A DNA stretch of 16,036 bases, from NCBI GenBank assembly GCA_913060595.1, contig CAJXSA010000031.1:1-16036 (forward strand). The letters are read 5' to 3'. Position 1 is the first letter of the stretch. Each line of letters starts with the position of its first letter. A program made the position numbers and the translations under genes. Below the pieces are notes generated by a model. The model saw only the letters and a program-made list of their open reading frames with translations, was not told the DNA's origin and searched no databases. Positions 1-5,698 of the stretch are shown one piece after another. This DNA comes from an uncultured Ignavibacteria bacterium (lineage in GTDB: Bacteria > Bacteroidota > Ignavibacteria > SZUA-365).

Positions 1-2
1 AC

Positions 3-614
3 ACAGTTACGGTGACCATCACCGAGCCCGCGCCGCTGACGGCTATCTGCAAGGTGACGGCGTGCGTCAACGGCTTCCGCACCGTCTCTGCCGTGGTGAC
101 AGGCGGCACTCCGCCCTACAGCTATCAGTGGATGCCAGGCAACATCCCGACACCGAGTTTCGATGTCCCCTGCCATTTCAGCGGCACGATCACACTCACG
201 GTCAGGGACGCCAACTGGAACTCCACGAATCCCAACAACTCGTCCTGCGAAGCCTCCTGCAGCGTCACCATCGTGTCCAAGGCTGTAGGCCAGGGAGCGA
301 TGGAATCAACAATTGCGACTGCGTACGCACTGTTCGAGAATTACCCCAACCCGTTCAACCCGTCCACCACCATAACATATTCCATTCCCGAGCCGAGCCG
401 TGTTCGCCTGAGCATCATCAACACGCTGGGCCAGACCGTCGCGACGCTGGTGAACGGTGAAATCCCGTCCGGCGTCCACGCCGTGGTATGGAATGCCACC
501 TCGGACGACGGACTGCAGGTGCCTGCGGGCAGCTACTTCTACCGCATACAGGCACAGGCCATCAACAGCGGCCGCAAGTTCGTCCGTGAGCGCCTGATGC
601 TCCTCCTCAAGTAA
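3..614 (+). CDS. Secreted protein C-terminus: SprB/PKD-like repeat plus T9SS sorting domain (5' partial)
   Basis: The frame is open to the left edge, so only the 3' end of a larger gene is present; the GTG at 12 is internal (the preceding codons read TVT). About 85 residues form an Ig/SprB-like repeat with the typical 'GGTPPYSYQW' core and a 'SGTITLTVRDAN' strand near its end, ending about nt 275. After a short linker, nt 327-614 encode a T9SS type A sorting domain: 'NYPNPFNPSTTI', 'NTLGQTV', 'VPAGSYFYRI' and a final basic 'RERLMLLLK'. In T9SS bacteria such tails direct export across the outer membrane and are then removed or used for surface attachment. The protein is therefore probably secreted or surface-exposed. 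The catalytic or binding part, if any, lies outside the window. The sorting-domain call is firm; the overall function is unknown. Confidence 0.9.
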   Translation, partial: TVTVTITEPAPLTAICKVTACVNGFRTVSAVVTGGTPPYSYQWMPGNIPTPSFDVPCHFSGTITLTVRDANWNSTNPNNSSCEASCSVTIVSKAVGQGAMESTIATAYALFENYPNPFNPSTTITYSIPEPSRVRLSIINTLGQTVATLVNGEIPSGVHAVVWNATSDDGLQVPAGSYFYRIQAQAINSGRKFVRERLMLLLK

Positions 615-640
615 ATACCTCGTGGAATAGTACCTCATAC

Positions 641-672
641 CAGCGGGTGGTCGCTTCTGCGGCCACCCGCTG
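641..672 (+). terminator. Hairpin after the first gene, probable terminator
   Basis: CAGCGGGTGG at 641-650 pairs perfectly with CCACCCGCTG at 663-672. The inner TCGC/GCGG can extend the stem to about 14 pairs around a TTCT loop. It sits 27 bases after the stop codon. There is no real T-tract (TGTATATGTG follows), so termination efficiency is uncertain. Confidence 0.5.
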
Positions 673-746
673 TGTATATGTGCCGCCACATTAACGGCGT
701 GTGCCGACCGCTTCCATGCACGGTCATAATCTTTATTTAGATTTAG

Positions 747-775
747 TTGCTACTAATTCCCCGGGCCGCTATATT
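747..775 (+). promoter_or_regulatory. Sigma70-like promoter of the 821-3486 operon
   Basis: TTGCTA (747-752), a 17-base spacer and TATATT (770-775) lie in a locally AT-rich patch. The predicted start of transcription is near 782, giving a leader of about 40 nt before the GTG at 821. The same box pair and spacing (TTGCAA-17-TATATT) precedes the tRNA gene at 3644, which supports the call. Confidence 0.65.
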
Positions 776-820
776 ATCCCGTTATACACAACACCCCATA
801 TCAGTAAGAGGAGACTTGCC

Positions 821-1357
821 GTGAGATACATGTTTTCACGGAAGGGATACCTGACAATGTTTGCATGCGGTATCGGCGCCATCGCGCTGATGTTCGTTGC
901 TGCCTACCCCGCCCAGGCGCAGACTGCGCCCTCGTCGCGCGGGATTGTCAGTCCGGCAGGAGGATTGCTGCAGCAATCCGGAGCTTCGCTGTCCTGGACC
1001 GTCGGCGACCTGTCGGCGGGATATTACCGGACACCCGACGTCGGCCTGCGCGAGGGCTTCCTTTCCGTTCCCCTGAGAATCACCCGTATCGCCCCGCTGC
1101 CCGCATCGTGGAGCGTTTCCGTCTTCCCGAATCCGGTTTCCGCAGATCTTTCCGTTGCGATACAGGGCACGCATCCCGGAGTCACGCTGCAGCTGTTCGA
1201 CCTCGCGGGCAGGGTTCTGACCAACGCCCAGATGACGGAAACGAACAATGCCGGAGAGCTTTCCATGCGGCAGCTTCCGCCGGGAAGCTACTTCCTGCGC
1301 GTGCATGACGCTGCCGGCGCGGTTTCCGCGGTGTACCAGATAAAGAAAATCAAGTAA
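821..1357 (+). CDS. Small secreted protein with T9SS sorting domain
   Basis: I start this gene at the GTG at 821 (178 aa) because AAGAGGAG at 806-813 gives a well-placed ribosome binding site. In-frame ATGs further upstream, from 701, lie before the predicted promoter and cannot be used. The ATG at 830 is an alternative. Residues 1 to about 34 form a signal peptide (hydrophobic core 'IGAIALMFVAAY', end 'PAQAQ'). Next comes a short domain, 'GIVSPAGGLLQQSGASLSWT...VGLREGF', resembling the roughly 60-residue 'SAGG...LSWTVGE...LTQGF' module common before T9SS tails in Bacteroidetes. Residues from about 97 are a sorting domain with 'SVFPNPVSADLSV', 'LQLFDLAGRV' and 'LPPGSYFLRV', ending 'IKKIK'. 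It is 20 bases upstream of the fibre-like gene and probably co-transcribed. It may act as a small surface partner of that fibre, which is inference. No enzymatic motif is visible. Confidence 0.85.
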   Translation: MRYMFSRKGYLTMFACGIGAIALMFVAAYPAQAQTAPSSRGIVSPAGGLLQQSGASLSWTVGDLSAGYYRTPDVGLREGFLSVPLRITRIAPLPASWSVSVFPNPVSADLSVAIQGTHPGVTLQLFDLAGRVLTNAQMTETNNAGELSMRQLPPGSYFLRVHDAAGAVSAVYQIKKIK

Positions 1358-1377
1358 CGCAACTGAGAGCATACACT

Positions 1378-3486
1378 ATGAAATCGATATATACCCTTTG
1401 TCTCGTCTTTTTGCTTGCATCCGGAACAGCGTTTGCCCAGGCGCCGTCCGCCATGAATTACCAGGGCGTCGCTCGTGATGCGAGCGGGAGCCTGCTGAGC
1501 AACAGTCCCCTGTCCCTCCGCATCAGCCTGCAGCGCGGAAGCGCGGACGGCGAAGCCGTGTACTCCGAGATTCATCGCGTCATGACGGATGCGTCCGGAC
1601 AATTCTCCCTTCGACTGGGTGAAGGCAGCCAGGCCACGGGACTCTTTTCCGCGATCGAGTGGTACCGTGACCATTACTGGCTGCGCGTGGAAATGGATGA
1701 AAACGGTGGTTCTGACTATTCGCTTCTCGGAAGCTCACAGCTTCTTTCCGTTCCCTACGCCCTGTATGCCGTCCATGCCGGCAGCCTTGCGCCTTCGGAT
1801 TTCAATGCAAAGCCGAGCGGGCTCCCGTCACAGGTATGGCATCGCTCCGGCAACCGCGGCACGGATCCCACACAGGATTTCGTGGGAACGACGGACAACG
1901 CCGCCCTGGTATTCCGTACCAATGACACGGAACGCATGCGCCTAACCGCCTCCGGCGACGTCGGCATCGGCACGGCATCACCCACGGCCAAACTCGACGT
2001 CAACGGCGATGTGCACATTGCGACCGATCTCGACGTGGACAACGACGCGACGATCGGCAACAATCTCAGCATCGGCAACAATCTCGGAGTGGGCAATAAT
2101 CTCGGTGTGGGCAACGACCTGGGCGTCGGCGGCAACGCCACCATTGACGGCAACGCACGTATCAAGGGCAACACGATGATCGACGGCGCGCTTGACGTGA
2201 GCGGCAAAAGCACCTTCGGCCTGTTCGAGGTATCTGCGGCCGGCGACCTCACCTTCGATCCGACGGCACAGGACGGCCTCAATCACGTCGCGCTGTTCGG
2301 CAACACGAACGGCAACGACGCAGACGGCATCGGCATCAAGATCAGCAACGGCGCGACCGACGAACAGAACAACTTCGTCACCTTCTACAGCGGCACCGCG
2401 AATTCCGCCCAGATCACCGGCCGCATCGAGGGTTTCAAGTACGTCCCACTGCAGGCCAACCAGCAGTACTGGAGCAACCTCAAGCCAGCCATCGACTACT
2501 GGAAGCTCCTCGGCTTCCAGCCCGGACTGAGCTTCGACCCGAACTTCATCGGCATCAATCCCGGTTCATGGCCCTCGATCAGCGTGAGCAGCAGCTTCAG
2601 CGTCAGCGTCACCGGCGGCTCCTGGCCCACTCTCGATGTCAAAAAATCTCCGATCGCGTGGAATCCCATTACGAACTGGTTCAATCCCAACGTCTCTGAG
2701 CTTATCAACAAATTCGAGCCGCTGGTCTGCCAGGCCCTGGAGAATGACTGGCACTCCCTGCTGCAGATGGACATCGCCTCGCTGGCGACATTCGCCGCGC
2801 GTATGGAACTCGAGGCCAAATGCAAGGACGGCGGCGTGACCTACGGCTCCAAGGGTGCGGACTACGCCGAGTGGATGCCGAAGGCGGATCCGACCGACAG
2901 GTTCATGTTCGGTCAGATCGTCGGTGTCAAGGACGGCAAGATCAGCCTCACCACCGACGGCGCCGACCAGGTGATGTCGATTTCCATGGCGCCCGTGGTC
3001 ATCGGCAACATTCCCCCGGTGAACGAAGAGCAGAACTATGAGAAAGTCGCCTTCATCGGCCAGGTGCCCGTCATGGTTCACGGACATGTGGATGCAGGCG
3101 ACTACATCGTGGCCTCCGGACGCAATGACGGCTTCGGTTTCGGTGTGAAAAAGGAAGACCTGACTCTCGAACATCTGCCCCGCATCCTGGGCCGTGCGCT
3201 GGCGAGCTCGACGAACAGCACCGCCGACATGGTCAACGTCCTCATCGGTGTCAAAACCAACGAATGGGTGCAGATCTTCCGATCACAGGACGCCCGCATC
3301 AGCGAACTGGAAGCACAGATGAAAGCACAGCAGCATGCACTTGCGGCCTCCGCTGACGAGCGCATGCAGTCCCTCGAAGAGGAAAACCGTCAGCTGCGCG
3401 AAGAAATCACCCTTATCCGCACCGCGCTCGGCCTTCCGGCCCGTGAGCAGGCACCGCGCAACGCCTCCTACGTCGACAAGCAGTAA
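1378..3486 (+). CDS. Secreted tail-fibre-like protein with hexapeptide stalk and C-terminal coiled coil
   Basis: The protein has 702 aa. Residues 1-20 are a signal peptide ending 'GTAFA'. Residues 21 to about 140 match the N-terminal module seen in many Bacteroidetes/Chlorobi fibre-like proteins ('MNYQGVARDASGSLL' through 'LLSVPYALYA'). Residues 208-279 are twelve hexapeptides of pattern [IV]xGNxx, likely a beta-helical stalk. Residues 331-352 hold 'NNFVTFYSG...GRIEG', often found just before the chaperone-like end of phage fibres. Residues 489 to about 630 begin 'YGSKGADYAEWM' and resemble the Peptidase_G2/intramolecular-chaperone type domain, which in phage fibres drives trimerisation and may self-cleave; I cannot confirm a catalytic residue. 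Residues about 633-686 form a heptad coiled coil ('RISELEAQMKAQQ', 'LEEENRQLREEI'). There is no T9SS tail. A GAGAG at 1365-1369 can serve as ribosome binding site. A surface trimeric fibre is the best reading. The exact role (adhesion, matrix) is unknown. Confidence 0.85.
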   Translation: MKSIYTLCLVFLLASGTAFAQAPSAMNYQGVARDASGSLLSNSPLSLRISLQRGSADGEAVYSEIHRVMTDASGQFSLRLGEGSQATGLFSAIEWYRDHYWLRVEMDENGGSDYSLLGSSQLLSVPYALYAVHAGSLAPSDFNAKPSGLPSQVWHRSGNRGTDPTQDFVGTTDNAALVFRTNDTERMRLTASGDVGIGTASPTAKLDVNGDVHIATDLDVDNDATIGNNLSIGNNLGVGNNLGVGNDLGVGGNATIDGNARIKGNTMIDGALDVSGKSTFGLFEVSAAGDLTFDPTAQDGLNHVALFGNTNGNDADGIGIKISNGATDEQNNFVTFYSGTANSAQITGRIEGFKYVPLQANQQYWSNLKPAIDYWKLLGFQPGLSFDPNFIGINPGSWPSISVSSSFSVSVTGGSWPTLDVKKSPIAWNPITNWFNPNVSELINKFEPLVCQALENDWHSLLQMDIASLATFAARMELEAKCKDGGVTYGSKGADYAEWMPKADPTDRFMFGQIVGVKDGKISLTTDGADQVMSISMAPVVIGNIPPVNEEQNYEKVAFIGQVPVMVHGHVDAGDYIVASGRNDGFGFGVKKEDLTLEHLPRILGRALASSTNSTADMVNVLIGVKTNEWVQIFRSQDARISELEAQMKAQQHALAASADERMQSLEEENRQLREEITLIRTALGLPAREQAPRNASYVDKQ
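1999..2214 (+). repeat. Twelve hexapeptide (18-bp) repeats in the fibre gene
   Basis: From 1999 the coding sequence falls into twelve 18-base units, each encoding a hexapeptide starting with I, V or (once) F-boundary residues, with G/N at positions 3-4. The four units at 2053-2124 are nearly identical at the DNA level (ATCGGCAACAATCTC-type), which indicates recent unit duplication. The protein pattern fits a left-handed beta-helix or trimeric beta-spiral stalk. Confidence 0.75.
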
Positions 3487-3501
3487 CATATCCCATCTGT
3501 C

Positions 3502-3537
3502 ATCGAAAAGGGCGCCTCGTGCGCCCTTTTCGATTTT
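3502..3537 (+). terminator. Strong intrinsic terminator after the fibre operon
   Basis: ATCGAAAAGGGCGC (3502-3515) pairs perfectly with GCGCCCTTTTCGAT (3521-3534) around a 5-base loop, and TTT follows. The stem carries an A-tract on the left and a T-tract on the right, so it could act on both strands. It lies 15 bases after the stop codon. Confidence 0.85.
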
Positions 3538-3604
3538 CCGCAGTATCTGCCCAGCCCCCTGCAGAAGCACAAACCTCAAATACCACGCATTCACAGCGTT
3601 TCGC

Positions 3605-3633
3605 TTGCAATACGCCCCCGCTCTTCGTATATT
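3605..3633 (+). promoter_or_regulatory. Promoter of the tRNA-fMet gene
   Basis: TTGCAA (3605-3610), 17-base spacer, TATATT (3628-3633). The first base of the mature tRNA is 11 bases downstream, so transcription would begin at or very near the tRNA 5' end. The promoter lies outside the duplicated segment, so the second tRNA copy near 4015 has none. Confidence 0.75.
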
Positions 3634-3643
3634 GTAAATCCAC

Positions 3644-3780
<137 letters not shown>

Positions 3781-3785
<5 letters not shown>

Positions 3786-4044
3786 ATTTCATGTTTACGT
3801 GCTGCGTAGTCGCACGGGACGTCGCTATATCGGACAAACCGAGAATCTGCAGCGGCGCCTGCGCGAGCACAATGAAGGTCGAAATCATGCGACCAAGCAT
3901 GATACCCAGTGGAAACTTCTCTACGCGGAGTCATATCAGACGCGCAGGGACGCCATGAAACGTGAACGCTGGCTGAAATCCGGGGCAGGACGAGATTGGC
4001 TCCGCAAGAACATTGCGGGGTGGAGTCCGCCGCAGGCGGAGTAG
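3781..4044 (+). CDS. Small GIY-YIG endonuclease-domain protein, tRNA-associated
   Basis: The gene encodes 87 aa from the ATG at 3781, which has GGAG at 3771-3774 as ribosome binding site; the GTG at 3778 is a less likely start. It is a stand-alone GIY-YIG domain of the UPF0213/COG2827 type. The GIY strand is 'HVYVL' (Tyr6) and the YIG strand is 'RYIGQT' (Tyr16). An Arg/His helix 'LQRRLREHN' includes Arg26/Arg28 and His30, and the metal-binding Glu is Glu62 in 'AMKRERWLKSG'. All expected catalytic positions appear present. The family's cores act in homing endonucleases, UvrC and SLX1; the substrate of small stand-alone members is generally unknown. The start codon lies in the end of repeat copy 1. 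The last residues ('AGWSPPQAE') are translated from the acceptor and D-arm of the second tRNA copy and a palindrome inside it. This layout suggests the gene is part of a tandem-duplicating tRNA unit. Domain call firm; activity inferred. Confidence 0.88.
4026..4040. repeat. Palindrome TCCGCC-GCA-GGCGGA in the D-loop of the broken tRNA
   Basis: A 15-base hairpin with a perfect 6-bp stem and GCA loop. An identical copy is at 4099-4113, a near copy at 5636-5650 and a variant at 5658-5675. It is flanked by GGAG on both sides (4022-4025 and 4038-4041, the second overlapping its end). Confidence 0.8.
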
Positions 4045-4069
4045 CTCGTCGGGCTCATAACCCGAAGGT

Positions 4070-4114
4070 GCCGCAGGATTGCCCTGGCAATCCGAAGGTC
4101 CGCCGCAGGCGGAG
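4070..4114. repeat. Double hairpin insert at the variable/T-stem boundary of the broken tRNA
   Basis: This insert contains two palindromes. GGATTGCC-CT-GGCAATCC (4076-4093) has an 8-bp stem. TCCGCCGCAGGCGGA (4099-4113) is identical to the D-loop element. The tRNA octamer CCGAAGGT occurs both before (4062-4069) and between them (4092-4099), so 4070-4091 is flanked by an 8-bp direct repeat, like a target duplication. Confidence 0.8.
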
Positions 4115-4132
4115 TTCAAGTCCAGCCCCCGC

Positions 4133-4163
4133 CGGAGCGCAGCGAAGGGTCGCCGCGGCGACC
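4133..4163. repeat. Insert with 16-bp perfect palindrome at the acceptor end of the broken tRNA
   Basis: The 31-base insert falls exactly between tRNA bases 71 and 72. It holds CGGAGCGCAGCGAAGG followed by the perfect palindrome GGTCGCCGCGGCGACC (4148-4163). The tRNA tail TACAAAAAA resumes right after it. Confidence 0.8.
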
Positions 4164-4166
4164 TAC

Positions 4167-4199
4167 AAAAAAGGCAGAGTCGTTCGGCTCTGCCTTTTT
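4167..4199 (+). terminator. Intrinsic terminator, copy 2
   Basis: Identical to the terminator after the intact tRNA: GGCAGAG (4173-4179) pairs with CTCTGCC (4188-4194), followed by TTTTT. Here it would end the nuclease transcript about 130 bases after the nuclease stop codon. Confidence 0.85.
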
Positions 4200-4229
4200 C
4201 TTTCTTTCCATCACAACAGGGAGATCGTG

Positions 4230-4277
4230 ATGCCGAGGTACGTCGTCGGCGGAATTGACAATCCGACTTCCGGATAA
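4230..4277 (+). pseudogene. Nuclease start remnant (15 codons)
   Basis: The duplicated leader carries the same GGGAG site and ATGCC start as the nuclease gene. After codon 2 the sequence diverges and the frame ends at TAA after 15 codons ('MPRYVVGG...'). No GIY-YIG residues follow, so this is either the scar of a second, deleted nuclease copy or the junction where the duplicated unit meets unique DNA. A functional peptide is unlikely. Confidence 0.5.
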
Positions 4278-4280
4278 TAC
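4255..4280 (+). promoter_or_regulatory. Possible promoter of the esterase gene
   Basis: A perfect TTGACA (4255-4260) is followed by TAATAC (4275-4280), but the spacer is only 14 bases, shorter than the normal 16-18. It lies just past the duplicated unit and 53 bases before the esterase start. No better candidate is seen upstream of this gene. Confidence 0.3.
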
Positions 4281-4332
4281 CTTCGGCTAGGATGCTTCCG
4301 TCGAAAACAATTCCTGCTGCAAAGAGATGAGA

Positions 4333-5529
4333 ATGAAAACGGTCCCTGCTCTCCTCCTGCTGTGTTTCTTCATCCCGACTCCCCCGACCCACGGGCAGCC
4401 ACTCGAAGGAAGTTTCCCCTTCGGCGGTGTATCGAGAGATTACATGGTGCACCTGCCCGGCAGCTACGATGAATCCGCCACCTATCCGCTGGTGATCTAC
4501 CTGCATGCGTACGGCCGATCAGCCCAGCTGGGTATGGATTACACGCAGCTTCATCTGACTGCAGACACGTCGGGGTACATCGTCGCCTATCCCAACGCAG
4601 CCCCGAACTGGAACAGCGGCATCGGCGACAATCCGTATTTCGGCACACCCGACCATGACGACATCGGCTTTATCGACGCCCTCATCGACACGCTGCGGGG
4701 TCGTTACAGCATCGACAACAGCAGGGTGTACGCATGCGGCTACTCCAACGGAGGCTTCATGGCCTACCGACTGGCCTGTGAACTCGGCCATCGCATCGCT
4801 GCCATCGCATCGGTGGGAGCAGTTCTTTCCGGCAGTATTGCCGCACAGTGCAATCCCGTTCGACCCGTACCGGTACTTCACATTCACGGGACAGGCGATT
4901 TTGTCGTGCCGCCAGGCGGAAACGACCATTGGCCCTCGGTGCGTCAGACCCTCGACCACTGGATCACAGAGAATTCCTGCACCCGGGCAGATTCCGTCAC
5001 GGTCGCAGATACCGATCCCGGCGATGGCTGCACGGTGATGAAATTCACATACAGCAATTGCGCGAACAGCAGCATCATAGAGTATTATCGAGTCCTCGGG
5101 GGCGGTCACACCTGGCCAGGTGCCGGACCGATCGGAGTTCCCGCGGGCAATACGACACATGATATCGACGCCAATGCCGTCATCCTGTCCTTCTTCGATC
5201 AGTTCACCAACCTGCTCACAGACATTTCGGATGAGAGGACGGATGCGGTGCCGATGCGATTTTCCCTCGAGCAGAATTTCCCGAATCCGTTCAATCCGAC
5301 CACGACGATACACCTAACGCTTCCACGCCCGATGACAGCATCGCTCACCGTCACCGATGCGCTGGGACGGGAAGTGTGGAGATCGGCCGGGACCGATGGA
5401 ACACAGCCATGGCGGGCGGGCAGGCATTCCGCGGTCTTCGACGGGAAAAAACTGCCGTCGGGAATGTACTTCTATCGACTTGAGACCGAGGAAGCGGTGC
5501 TTGTGAAAAAGATGATGTTGTTGAAGTAG
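4333..5529 (+). CDS. Secreted CE1/LpqC-type esterase (PHB depolymerase or feruloyl esterase-like) with T9SS sorting domain
   Basis: The gene encodes 398 aa from the ATG at 4333, chosen because AAAGAG (4321-4326) is then spaced 6 bases away; the in-frame ATG at 4327 adds two residues. A signal peptide ends near 'PPTHGQ' (about residue 21). An alpha/beta-hydrolase domain of the LpqC/Esterase_phd family (polyhydroxybutyrate depolymerases, feruloyl and acetylxylan esterases) follows. The oxyanion strand is 'YPLVIYLHAYG'. The nucleophile Ser138 is in 'GYSNGG', the acid Asp189 in 'HGTGDFVVP' and the base His259 in 'GGGHTWPG', so the triad is complete. Residues from about 309 form a T9SS tail ('NFPNPFNPTTTI', 'LPSGMYFYRL', ending 'KKMMLLK'). 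It is thus an exported enzyme that probably hydrolyses esters of plant polysaccharides or extracellular polyesters; the exact substrate cannot be told. It stands alone between the tRNA unit and a convergent gene. Confidence 0.9.
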   Translation: MKTVPALLLLCFFIPTPPTHGQPLEGSFPFGGVSRDYMVHLPGSYDESATYPLVIYLHAYGRSAQLGMDYTQLHLTADTSGYIVAYPNAAPNWNSGIGDNPYFGTPDHDDIGFIDALIDTLRGRYSIDNSRVYACGYSNGGFMAYRLACELGHRIAAIASVGAVLSGSIAAQCNPVRPVPVLHIHGTGDFVVPPGGNDHWPSVRQTLDHWITENSCTRADSVTVADTDPGDGCTVMKFTYSNCANSSIIEYYRVLGGGHTWPGAGPIGVPAGNTTHDIDANAVILSFFDQFTNLLTDISDERTDAVPMRFSLEQNFPNPFNPTTTIHLTLPRPMTASLTVTDALGREVWRSAGTDGTQPWRAGRHSAVFDGKKLPSGMYFYRLETEEAVLVKKMMLLK

Positions 5530-5601
5530 CATCACGGGTTCCAGGACGCGCGCCCTGCGCATCAGCTCACAATCCCTCGCTCTCCACCCCCCTGCCCGAC
5601 C

Positions 5602-5628
5602 AAAAAATAAGCCCGCCGTCAAGCGGGC
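5602..5628 (-). terminator. Intrinsic terminator for the minus-strand receptor gene
   Basis: Read on the minus strand, GCCCGC-TTGACG-GCGGGC is followed by TTATTTTTT. It lies about 70 bases beyond the receptor's stop codon and is the last of three similar hairpins in this intergenic gap. The T-tract is present only for minus-strand transcription. Confidence 0.7.
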
Positions 5629-5675
5629 AAATACGTCCGCCGCAGGCGGGCAAATACGTCCGCCGTCAGGCGGAC
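5611..5675. repeat. Tandem array of three GC-rich palindromes
   Basis: Three hairpins follow one another: GCCCGC-CGTCAA-GCGGGC (5611-5628), TCCGCC-GCA-GGCGGG (5636-5650) and GTCCGCC-GTCA-GGCGGAC (5658-5675). They are joined by AAATAC linkers, giving a period of about 23 bases. The middle unit differs by one base from the palindromes inside the broken tRNA at 4026 and 4099, so they belong to one repeat family. The array lies between two convergent genes, a common place for REP-like elements. Confidence 0.8.
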
Positions 5676-5698
5676 AAAAACGAGGCGCATGCCGAGCC

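Larger units (their letters stand above)
4015..4165 (+). pseudogene. Broken second copy of tRNA-fMet, carrying three palindromic inserts
   Basis: The tRNA-fMet sequence is recognisable with an intact anticodon arm (CAT), but it cannot fold as a tRNA. The 7-base D-loop segment CAATTGG is replaced by 16 bases (4026-4041). The 6-base TGTTGG at the variable/T-stem boundary is replaced by 45 bases (4070-4114). Another 31 bases (4133-4163) are inserted between positions 71 and 72. Tyrosine-like or other tRNA identities do not fit. It lacks its own promoter and could only be read as part of the nuclease transcript, whose stop codon (TAG at 4042) lies inside it. Confidence 0.85.
4015..4234 (+). repeat. 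Direct repeat copy 2, interrupted by palindromes
   Basis: This is the second copy of 3645-3785. Conserved blocks are 4015-4025 (acceptor/D-arm 5' half), 4042-4069 (D-stem 3' half and whole anticodon arm), 4115-4132 (T-loop and acceptor 3' strand) and 4164-4234 (tail, terminator, nuclease leader). Between the blocks lie hairpin-forming sequences absent from copy 1. After 4234 similarity to the nuclease gene ends abruptly. Confidence 0.88.

Noticed and set aside
701..820. Upstream in-frame ATG codons at 701 and 716 as starts of the small T9SS protein
   Set aside because: They precede the predicted promoter, lack a ribosome binding site and would bury the signal peptide behind about 40 unrelated residues.
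2053..2124. Short tandem repeats as a possible CRISPR-like array
   Set aside because: The units are contiguous 18-mers in frame within a coding region with no spacers; they are protein hexapeptide repeats.
3996..4277. 93-codon plus-strand frame across the second tRNA copy
   Set aside because: It is a read-through of the acceptor, anticodon arm, palindromes and terminator (its 'ARRAHNPKV' is just translated tRNA) and has no ribosome binding site or protein-like composition.
3931..4506. 191-codon minus-strand frame over the nuclease, broken tRNA and esterase start
   Set aside because: It is antisense to three better-supported features and repeats the same peptide as another antisense frame only because the underlying DNA is duplicated.
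5611..5675. Palindrome array as a CRISPR array
   Set aside because: The linkers are nearly identical (AAATAC) rather than unique spacers, the units are too short, and no cas genes are near.
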